A DNA stretch of 64,000 nt, from contig OU452229.1 of NCBI GenBank assembly GCA_911728455.2, positions 6,995,854 through 7,059,853 of the forward strand, written 5' to 3'. How positions within the stretch are numbered: position 1 is the first letter of the stretch; each line of letters begins with the position of its first letter. The notes beneath the pieces are model-generated. The model made no database searches and was not told the origin of the DNA. It saw only the letters and a program-made list of their open reading frames with translations. Below, piece by piece: positions 22,101 to 34,100 of the stretch. Position numbers and translations under genes: made by a program. Origin of the DNA: Marthasterias glacialis (taxonomy: Eukaryota > Echinodermata > Asteroidea > Forcipulatida > Asteriidae).

Positions 22101-25100
22101 GCTGTGACCTGGAAAGAGCCATCCGTTAAGGGACTCAAGAGAGAGGTACAGTAGATAATAACTTCATAGTCTGTTGCCAACAAAATGAAAGCTGTGATTT
22201 TTTAACTGTGAATCGTCCAACTGATGTGTACCTTGTTCAAAATGGGCAGGCATACACACGTGTGAACCTGGTGAACAAAAGGTGTCTACACTTTGCAATA
22301 AACCTGAGATGTTCAAAGGACTTGCACGCCCCCACACACTGCTTTCACAAATCAGGAAATCTCATTTTGGTTTGTGGTCATTCACCTCCAAGTGGAATAG
22401 ATTAGTTTAAGGGATCGACGCCGGAGCAAAAACCACCACTCAAAACAGCTTCCAATAGAAATAGGTACAATTTCACGAATGTTTTTCTCTTAAAGACATA
22501 ACGTAGGTACATGTATGTTAGCTCATTTTTTTTTTTTTTCTTTTCACGGTTTTGACTGCACTTCCCAGGATGTTGATTGGGATGAGCAATGGAGCCCCTG
22601 TGTGTACTTCTTCAATGCTACCACCATAGAGAAGATGGTATGTAAGCACAATATCATTTATCCGGAAGACGAGCCAGATGGTGTACCCGATGCCCAAGTG
22701 TCCTATCGGATGAAGGCTACCTTCAAGGCTAGCATGAGACTGCATGATTTCCCCTTTGACCATCAGGTTAGTCTTCATCAACCCTTGTCTGGATCCCTGT
22801 GTGCATAAGGAATAATGAGTACTGGTTCCCATCCCATGATACCATGAAGGGGTCAGGCTTTTTTGCCCTTTGAGCCTCAATTTGGTTACATTGATTTGAA
22901 TGGAAGAAAAAACAAGATGTCTGCACTATGATACTGAACCATTGCCTCGCATTATTAGACAACTTATACATGTATACACCAATGCATACAAAATCTAAAA
23001 TTGCGTTGTAGTTTACATCAAATTTTGCACATCAACAAAATAAAGGATTTTAAGAACAGTTTTAAATGTTGATTTTAAATTTGCAATGGATGAAAAGAAT
23101 AATATTTGTGTTAAAACCATACACTGATGTGTGTCAAGTACTCTGATTTACATAGGTAAACAGACAATGAGCCGTTTCAAATATGGCCAGTATTCTAACC
23201 TTGTCATCCTTTTTGAACAGGAACTTCAGATCCGTCATGTGAAGTAAGATGACTTACTGTTATTGTGTTGTGTGTTAAATCAGTAGATTCATAATTATAG
23301 AGCAGATGATTAACTGTACATAATGTAATTAATTTGTTGATGGATTCTTTGAATAAAACAGGAAAAAAATGTGTGTCAAAAGCTGTATATTCGGTACTTT
23401 CCCTGAGTCCTGTGAAAAAATTCCACAGGCATATTATGCGGGTGGGTTCAACTCCCACCCAAGTATTTTGCCTGTGGACTTTTTTTCACAGGACTCGGGA
23501 AAATACTGAGAATACAGTTCTTGACACACTTTTTGTTTCCTGTTTTATTCAAAGAATCGATCAAGAAATAAGTTACACTATTTTAAACATCTTTTGTTCC
23601 TACAGCTCAAAAAACAAAGTGGGAAGGAATATTGTGTTGAATCCATACAGCGTCATTCATTCAAATTACTTCTCATCAGTGCAGTTCAATGTATACAATA
23701 AAAACATAAATAAAGGGAAATTAAAAAAAAAAAACAATGGATGAAAACAAACAATGAAAATAAGAAATTGAAGCGAAAATACAACTTTGTGAAATTATGG
23801 CACATACGTAACTAAGAGCAGGGAAAACAATGAGAGTGGTATTTACTCCAAGTATTAAATTTTATTTATTGTATGACTATTATGATGTTATTTAATCTTC
23901 AGCTGCTGATAATTAGGTCAATTCTTTAGTGTAGTTTGAACACCTTGTTTTGCAGTTATTCATTTTAATATCAGAAAGTGCCTTGATGGGCTGTTTAGGT
24001 TGCTGTATAAATGAGCCTTAAACCCAGTTCATACTTTACGCGAAAGCGATGGCGAAGCGAAGTTGGTTATGCTACAATTCAGTTTTTCAGTTGTGATGTG
24101 AAAAAAATTGCGTTGCTTTTCATGAAGTTGATTTTTCGCTTCAATTTTTAATTAAGCATTAGGCATTATTCTTATTTTTTTTTAATTTAAATTACATTTA
24201 GCATTTATATCCCTCTTTTTGTTCAACTTACATTATGGATTCATGAAGCCAATTACTGTTGACAAACATTCACATTCTTTATCACTGAATCTCTGTTGAA
24301 TGTAATTGTCATTTTAAATTCACTTATTTTGTACTGTTGTGTGTAGCATGCCCTCAAGTAGTTTTTGTTTGTTCACATCTTTACATTTAAATTAGTTTTT
24401 GTAAGCATCAAGTGCATTCAGTCCTGTTATTATGTTCTCCTGGTGGTATACCATGCCTGATATGTGGCAGAAGGAGCCCCCCCCCCCCTCCCCACCCCCC
24501 AAATGTTCCCATTCTCTGACACACTCTTCTCCTCTTATACAGAAGCACACCCCCTAAAATCCTCAAAAGAATTCCTTAGATTCCCAGAACACAATGAAGA
24601 CACAATAGGAGGGGGGGGGGGGTTACACCCTGCCACATATCGAGCACCAAATGCCTGTTGGTATGGTCACAGACTCCTCTGTGGCCATCTCCTCTATTTC
24701 TTATTCTAGGCTCAATGCATATGCATGCTTTATACGGACCATCATCTACAAGCTTTGAATTTAATGGATCCCTCTGTAGTATCACATTTACATATTCTTA
24801 TCTCTGTATATTTCATTTACAAATGTAATTTTCTGTGATTAATCTTATCTTCATTGGTTTAATACTGTTGAAATAATTTAAACATAAACCATTGTAACCC
24901 TAAAAAAAAGTACTTTTTCCTTAATGTTTTTTTTTCTCCCCTCATTAGGAACTAATCATCAAGTTGATGTCTGACTGGCCTATAACAGACGTTGAGTTTG
25001 TCAAAGATATGAACATCAAAGACTCAATTAGACTGGACACATTTACAGGTAAGTCAACAAGTTGTTATTATTGTTTTTCTTTGGATGTATCGTGCAATTC

Positions 25101-28100
25101 AGGGTACATGGTTGTGAATAGAGTGTAGACCGATCCATTTTAGTCGGTAAGCGCTGTGATGTGCGCCAACCTGCTGTTGCTGGGACATTATCAGCGCAAG
25201 GTTTTATACACAACGTCATGGCAAAAGCGTCTTTTTAAATTTTAATATGATTTAGGTGTCTTGTTTAACGGTTTACATGTTCCCTGACAGGACAGCATGA
25301 CATAAAGATGTAGAAAACTGATCATAAATATTTGCAACTGAACGGAAACCAAATCTTGAAAAGGGCACGGGCAATAGGTGAATTTCAATAGTGTGATAGA
25401 CACGGAAACTGCACGGTCCTGTGTTTAATGCGTTACATCAGCAAGGTTTTTTTGTCAGAATTTCAGTAATCACTGTCTGTTAGTTGCAAATATTTAATAA
25501 GTTCTACATTGTTATGCCATGCCGCCCTGTCAAGGAAATGATGTCAATCAGTGGGCAGACACTTGATTCGCACAAAGAGTAAAACAGATGGTTTTTCCAT
25601 GTCTTTGTGTGCGAAACCTTCTGCTGCCAGTGTCCCGGCTTGAATGCTCGGCCACGACACTCCACAAATTACTTCCATGTGGTACCACAATCCTTCCTAC
25701 GCCTTGTTTTCCCACCTTAAAATTCTGACAAATGGCTGCACCATGATAAAGGTATTTTGGTAATGAGTACTGTTGCTATCATGGCTATTGAGCATTTGTG
25801 TGATTTGCTTTTATTTGTAGCTGGTGAAGAGTGGCAGTTGAGTAAACATGTAATTGCCCAGCCGGTGGTAGAAGACAAGGCCAAAACAGGGTCCCATAGG
25901 CAGTATCCCATCTACCATCTTTCAATGCACGTCAGACGAAAGAGTGGCTTCTATCTCTGGAATGTGGGGCTCATTCTGGTCAGTATTTACTACAAAGTAC
26001 TATACTCTCTATGTTTGTTTTATTTTTCTGGGGAGGCTGGGGCAGGGGTATTATTCCTTGGTCATTGAGGGATCTATTCTCAAGGTAATACTTCCTGGTC
26101 AGGATTTAATGGTCTGTTAATTTGTATAAATGTGTGACTAGTGATTGGGAAAGAAAATAAACAACTTCAGTACAACTTTTTTCCTTTTGTTTTAACTTGA
26201 TTCAAATAGACTGATCCATTAAGCCCCAGCCCCTAAATATATTGACCAATCACAACATTGGCTACATCTTCACTGTACATGTGGGCAACACAATGTGCAT
26301 CTCTTCAATGCCACACTGCACTACATGAACGCCTACTATAAGTATGCGCACGCATGTTTACATTTTCCAATAGGATTTTATCATGTCGGACTTTTGTCAG
26401 ACTTTCGGTGGTGTAGCCAAGGCTGTGATTGGTCAACATGTAAGAGGTGGGGCTTAATGGATCGGTCTGTTGTGCCAATATTTCTGAATTTATTCATCTG
26501 CATATCACAGTGTGCAACAAAATTATTCCTCAAAACACAGAAACAGTCAATGAAGGCACAAACGAACTTGGTTGAAATCACAATTACAATTAAGATTACA
26601 ATTAGTGCTGTGTTCTCGTGAAAAATTGATCACTACAATTTGATGAGATTTTCACAGTTAGTGTTACTTTGACTAAATTGTGTGTTCATTGAAAACTGTA
26701 GGAGTGGTATGACTGTACGCCGTCTGTTATGGAGTGGCGTTCGGAGGCTGTGTATGTTGTCATGGGGTGTGAATAAACCGCTTTTCAGTGAATGCTAATC
26801 GTGGAGTCATGCCGTCTTTAGAACACCTTCAAAGTAATACCATTGAGAGCTTGATACCCAGCTAACATTTAACTAACATAAATGTATTCAATCAGATATC
26901 ATCCTTTTTCTCAACGGGTTTAGAATCGGGTAATCATGCCGGATTCTTTTTATAGTGTCTCAGCACCAGATTTGTAACCAAGCAGCACCATGGTAACATT
27001 CACAAAACAGACAAAATGTTCTCCTCTGAGCTTCCTGTGGGATTCTTCATCTGCTATATTTTTGTTCCCCTGAAGCCAATTGAGGATAAGGTCTATATTT
27101 AACGGGGACAGTTGCCAAGTAGCCAATTATCTTGTTAGTATTTTAAAGGTTATTTCCTATTGTATTGACACTCCCAGTACCGGTGTGTCTGGTGATGACG
27201 TCTTTTGGTGTATTATTATTATTATTATTTTTTTTTCTCCAGCATCATGACTGTTTGCCCTGTGAGTCACTTAGTACGTGACATAGTATAGAACATGATC
27301 ATGCTTTCACCATGTTTGTCATGTCCCTGTCTATAATGCAGTCATAAATTTGATGGGCATTTTTTACCAAAAAAGTAGAGTTTAGACTGTTTTGCCAGTC
27401 TTACCTCATGTTAGTTTACACTATTAGACCAATTGCGCGACCAATGTTTACATGTCATCATGTGACCTATTGTGGGTAGGTCATCTGAGCTGATGGCAAA
27501 CTACATGCATATACATGTCCTGACCGACAGAGTCACACCAAAAGTCTGCTTTTGGTAATAATAACACAGTTACTAGGCCATTTTATTAAAGTTGTATGTT
27601 GTGACGTTGCTTTGAATCACATTACTGTTTCATAAACTAACAGTATTCTACTACAAAAGAGGTTTGTTTTGAGTTATGCACTACTGGCATCGGATGACTA
27701 TGTAGTCACCCACCTGTTATTTTGTTTGTAATGTAGGCCTAAATCGCTATAAAAAAGGGTAAAGAATATTGGGAAAGTGAGCATTTGTACCTAGCCTTGC
27801 AAAATTTCAAATAGGCAAAGGAATCACACAGTTTTGGAAAGCAATTTCTTTGGATGATTCAGCTTTAAAACTTTGAAATTCTTGTGTTGAAAAGTGTGTG
27901 ATCATGGTCCTCTGGCCTAACGTTCCGTCGTGCACTGTACACATCGTGCACATTTATACGTTATTTGTACAATTTCCAAGACTTGCTGGAACTGTCCTTA
28001 CTGGCTTTATTCAGCCACTCGAAGGTCTCTGGTACAAACTCTGGAATATTTTTCACAGATTTCGGGAAAGAAAAGCCTCGATCGAATAAACAAATGCAAC

Positions 28101-31100
28101 AAGTGTACATCAATGTTCTTCTGCAGGTCATAAACTAAAGTTAGAGGGACTGTGTTACCATGATTATATAGCAGTAAATGGAATAACCCAGTTACTACGT
28201 GCATGTGCGTGCAGGCGGTCACATCACTGTTTGACAAAGACAGCATTCTTTGTGATTTGACCGCAAGCACGCGCTCTCTGGGTGAGAGTTGTCTTTCCAT
28301 GCACAGCCACAGGCCTGCTATAATAATGACGACACAGCCCCTTTAAATTAATCATCCCTGAAAATATTCATAATTGTTGATAATTGCTAAGGAATCGTAA
28401 AAAAAAATGGAGTGAAATGCCGGTAGGGTTAAGCCTTTTTGTGTCTCATTTATTCTACAGTTGATGATCCTGTTGTTGTGTTTCACATCGTTTGCAGTCA
28501 GTCCAGATGAGCCAGCTGATAGACTCAGTGTTACTGTTACCCTTCTCCTCACAGCTGTTGCCTTCAAGTATGTGGTGTCGCAAAGTCTACCGACAATCTC
28601 TTATCTGACTCTACTGGTATGTAGCGACTGACTCTTCAGGTTACTGTCAAATTGATACACAAGTTTTTGCTTGAAGGCCTGTGCTCATAGGTCTGGTGTG
28701 CAATATTGGATGTAGTGGGAGACACTAGGTGGCAGCAGACTTACCAGGTATATCCATTGCTTTCTGAAATGTGCGCATGTGCATAACTACGTAGACGATG
28801 ACTGACCTGGGCCCAATTTCATGGCTCTGCTTACTGTGTCATTCTGTGCTTCTGAAGACCATTCGCCGCTTACGAGGTTAGCGCCGAATTTCTGCGCTAG
28901 CTGTGTAAGCGAGGAATCCTTAGTTACGTGAACTACGCACGCAAACAAGCAAAAATTCCTTACTAACCCGTGAAATTCGCTAAAGTAAGCGCGGAATTTT
29001 CTGCTTCCTTAAGCGCTGATTTTTCGCTTACGGTAAGCAGAAGAATGAAATTGGGCCCTGGTAAGTCTGCTGCCACCTTATCATTCCAAAGTTTCCTGCT
29101 GGATGTGCACTTCTTGAAATGCGCTTTGGCGACAAATTAAAACAAAATATTTGCCTCTGTTGCAGATTATTAGGCCTAAGAGTGTTATATGAAATATATA
29201 TCAGCTAACTGTGAATAATTTCATCTACACATGGAAAGCTAGTCTAAGTTAATACAGGCAGTTTCCTTCAAGCAAAACTTTTGAAAAAGTCGCACTTAAG
29301 TGTGAACCCAAGTGGGATGACTCTGGGATTCCTTTTCCAACCCAATTTACATTGAATGACATTTGTATAAAATAAAAATCTTTAAATACATGAAATAAAA
29401 ACAAACTTCAATAATCTCGATCTTTTCTGTTCATAATCTTTGATTCTCAAGATTACAACTCCTGATGCCGTTTCCATTCTGCCAGTCATTCAAATTGTTT
29501 GCCCATCTTGGGTTATCTTTCACTGCAATCTAGCCTTCATTTCTAACAGACATAATCATAATATGATAACTGTTTCAAGTTCATGAGAAAATATTTGTGA
29601 ATAATGAGTAAACAGATTATTGTCATGAAAATTCTGTTCCCACTCATACGTACATGTCATACAAAGTTTGCCCAATACTCAAGAAAGACAATACTAGGGT
29701 CGATAGCAGGGGCATATTTCATAGCGCTGCTTAACGGTGACCAAATCTTCGTGCTAACTAAAGCAGAAAAACTTATGCTTAAGCTTTTAGCGTATTTCAC
29801 AGGTTAGCAAGAACATTAGGCGGCCAGCTTCACGTTCAATATGGATTTGCATTGTTACGTCATTCATTTTGCTACAGTAAGCACCAGGTTAGCATGCCTT
29901 TTCTTGCTCTTACAGTTAGCAGCGCTATGAAATGCAAATCAGACAGTAAGCACAAAATTGGCCGTTAAGCAGCTCTATGAAATTGGGCCCAGAGGTTATC
30001 AATGAGCTTCTCTTACTTCTCTTTGAAACAGGACAAGTACGTACTATGTGGAATGATTCTACAGTGTCTCATTGTTAGCCAGAATGCTATGATATCGTTG
30101 GCCGAGTCTGCTGATCGTCCACTGTTTGACCTGATGTCCATCTCTGTGCTGGCCGGACTTGTCCTACTGGTCCAAGTTATCTTTGTTTTGGCTAGTATGA
30201 TCAAGGTATAATCGTGACTGTTAGTGGTGTGTAACTTTAGGACAATGGACCAATCCACTAAGCCCTACCTAACCACAGCAGCTGCCTAGCAACAGCACTG
30301 ACGTGGGATTGACAGTTGTGACTCCACCCTTTTATCATTGACTAAACTGTTCCACACACAAAATGAACAACACAGCTTTCCAAATGGCAGCTGCTTGTTT
30401 CAATTTTTTAGATGGGATTTTCATAACATTTTGGACTAAGTCTGTCTTTTGAGCACTCATTAACGGTCAGTGCATTTAGAGGAGGAACTTAATGGATTGG
30501 TGTGTATTGTCTGAAAATACTTTCATACTTGCAAGTTGTTTCATTTTTGAGATCTAATATTAAAGAGTAAAGACCGGTTCATACTTCACGCAAATTGCAA
30601 AAGCGAAGTATATTTTCTTGCATAACAATTAAAAAACAGTATGTACTGAATTGTTGTGTCACCAAAATTTGCTTTGGCATTCCTTTCCCATGACATGCAT
30701 GAAGTATGAAGCGGGATTAATAAGGGAATAAAGGTGTGATGAAGAGGTTTTTAACTATTGTTTGAAACCGATGAGGGGCCTGGTAGCCGATAATTGCCCA
30801 AGCCAAAGGCGAGGGCAATTATCGGCCACCAGGCCCCTCATCGGTTTTATAAATCCCATTCATAAATGCCTTTCTGTCAAAAACATGCAAAAACCTTCAA
30901 AAGTTGGGAACAAATCTGACAGTTTTGACTCAGCTCACCTCGATTCTGCGCTAAATTTCTATCCATGTTTACGGGCCAATTCCTTGAACGGAATGTCGAT
31001 CTTATTTCTGCCTCTGATAATCGTTGGGAATCACACGTCACTATCTGGAAACCAGACTAAACTTCTTCATGACTGCGGCTTTTATGGGCACGTGATGCCC

Positions 31101-34100
31101 TCTCGGCCAATCAAAAACCCAAAAGCTGGAAACACTTCTTATTCTGATTTAGGGGCCATATTTTACGTTCGCAAAGGCTAACTGGTTTTAATCACTTTTT
31201 ACCATGTTTATATCGCCCGTTTAAACATGGCCACATGATGCCCTCTCGGCCAATCAGAATAGATAAACTGTCTCAGGTATTTATGAATGATGAATCAAGA
31301 CACTTTTTATTGAAACTATCTGGCAAATTATCCGTAAGTGTTCAAACTACATCAGTTAGTCCTAAAGTTGTGTGTCCCTGCTTCGCTAACAAGTGATTAA
31401 TTTCATATACATGTATACTTTCATATTTCTGTATTACCACATCCTTCTTTTACAGTCTTGTATTTGAACTCTATTTATTTTCCAGTCAAGAAGAATAACC
31501 AACTTGCTCCAGAAATACACTAAGCAGTATATAGTGAGTATTTATAATTCACAATCAGACTGCTGGCTTAAAGCACCAGCTCAACATTGGTAAGAAGAAA
31601 AACATATACCTTACATGGTATGAAGATAATGATTGTGGAAAACTTTCCTTGAAATATTTCTGAAAAATTATCGTTTTTAAATAATAAATGAAATAAGATC
31701 CAAAATTAGTTTTCGTCTCAGTTAGACGAAACCCTGCCTTTAGGAATGCGTACAAAAATGCTGAATGCATTCTTACTGTTTTCTCGCAAATGAAACAACG
31801 AAATGAGCCGAGATTTTCACAGGTACGATGTAGGTTTTATTACAAATATCTTGATTTGTGCAAAGAATGGAAGCATTTACAGTCAGTTTACAAATGTTGA
31901 GCTGGGGCTTTAAAGGCTTACCCAATACAGACTGTGCTTTTCTATTAAACATGCAAACATGGCTGACTCGGCTGATTTTGAAATGTACTAATCTTTCCAG
32001 TGACATTTTCTATGGGAAAAAATATGACAGGGCATATTGATTGACTCCAAAAGCTGTATATTGTATAAAAACAAAGTTTTGTAAATTCAGGGTCGGTTCC
32101 GCAGCTGTTCAGTGTTGGGGGATGAATATAAAGGGTTACTGTAACAACATTGGATTTTGGAAGAGAACATTCATTTTAATGCTGTACATGTATACGAATT
32201 AGCAGCTTCGGCTACGGCTGAGGCCTGTTGCTAAGGGTGTTGCTACGGACATCCCATACTTCAACGCATGATGGAGCAGCAATCCGACCATAGCTGAAGC
32301 TGTAGCCGCCAATTCGAACACAGCCTTATCACCATCTAATTAAAAAAAAAAAAGTTAACCTTACAACAAACCTCAACTAATAGACCACAAGAAAAACAGA
32401 CTGGGCAAATTTAATTCCATTTTTGGGTGAACAAAGGAAACTTGTGGTTTACTGATATTTGAAATAAAAAGTTGCATCCCCTTAAGGTGATCCCTGTCCA
32501 GCCACTTCCCAGGTTTTGTCGTAAACTTGGGTGTGATCCCTGGTTATACAGCAGTTTCAAATTGTATGGCTTCTGACTCTGGCACACTCGAACAAAGATA
32601 TTGACAAGATAGGGAGACTTCATTTGAAGGGCTAGATAGCTCAGTTGGTAGAGTGCTGGCACATTAATCCTGAGGTTGCAGGTTCAAATCCCTTTCTAGT
32701 CAATTTTTTCTTCGTCGCCAGAAAAATTAAACTTACCTGTTAATATTTTATAGATATATAGATATAAAATGCTTTCGCTTTCAAGAAAAGCAGTGTGCTA
32801 AGCTCACTGTGCTTGGTTGAGTTTATTTCATATTTTTTTCTTGAAGACAGTATTTAAGGAGTATTTCTCATTACTATTATTTCATCACTACTACTAAATT
32901 AGGAGCTGTGCGACCAAATCAACCAGAGTTGGCAAGCTCGGCAGCTGCAGATGAAAGAACGAGAGAAGGAGAAGACGACAGAGCAGTATGGAGAAGAATC
33001 CTTGGTCAAGGCAACAGAGCAGGTACAACGTATCTTCCCTGATGCTAAGACTAGGATTTCCAAGAAGAAAAGTCGCAGTCTCAAGAAGAATGGTGGATGT
33101 TTGGACTATGGGGAGGGAGAAAATGGGGTGGAGCTTCTTGCAGTCAAGGTGGGGCCTTAGTCCGTCCATCCACCATCTGACAGACACTAAAGGCGAGCTC
33201 ATATTTGACACAAATGTGAGATGCATGAGATTAAAATAGGATCATTCAGAGAAAGCTTTAGTGGAGTCTAGGTGGCAGCAGACCTTTACTCGGTGAATCC
33301 ATTGCACTTGGTTAGGTGTGCACACTCAGGACTTTGTGAAAAGTGGAAAATCACCTTGGCCCAATTTCATGGTGCTGCTTACTGAAAAAATAAAGCGCGT
33401 ACTTCTAAGGGCCATGGCAGGGCGTAAGCGCAGACCCATGAAATTTCACAAAACACTGAGAATCATCTTTAGATGAGTTGTCAGTATTACCATAGTGATT
33501 TGTATTGTGACATCACACTTTGCTTAGCAATTAAGAGTGATTCATCCCAGTTAAGATCAATCTTAGTTCTTTGTGAAATCGAGCCCTGGGCTCAATTTCA
33601 TGGCCCTGCTGACTGTTTTAGAGTAACAACAAAAATGAGTGTACATGTAGCAGAAAAATCAAAGCTAAATGTGTGCGTGTGCATCCTTTACATTACTAAG
33701 CATTTTATACTTATTCAGCTAGCACTGACATTTGGAACTGACCCTACAAAGGCCAGTTTATAGGACACGTGATGATAATCGTCAAATGCTGATGGTGGCC
33801 AGCATCTTCACCGTCTAGTCACTGATGCGTCAGTGATAACTATACTCTTTTTTTTTAATGATTGGGCGACAAGTTTTCGATGGCTCGATCATTGCACGTC
33901 TGACTATAAACAGTCTTTACAGCCTCAAAGTCTCCCATTTTTATAAAGGTGTATGATCTCCAAATGGGTTTTGCATTTGTGTGAATAAGAATGTTGGACT
34001 CCTCTTCTATTCCAAACTCAAGGAAAATGCCTGAATACAGAGTTGGCTGGAATAGTGTCTTAAGTGGAGCACTTAAAAATCAAAAGATTTGTGTGTGAAT

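Noticed and set aside
32640-32702. tRNA gene (also considered at 2755, 8970, 13745 and 43310)
   Set aside because: A and B boxes are present, but the anticodon and acceptor arms do not pair properly and each continues into SINE body sequence.
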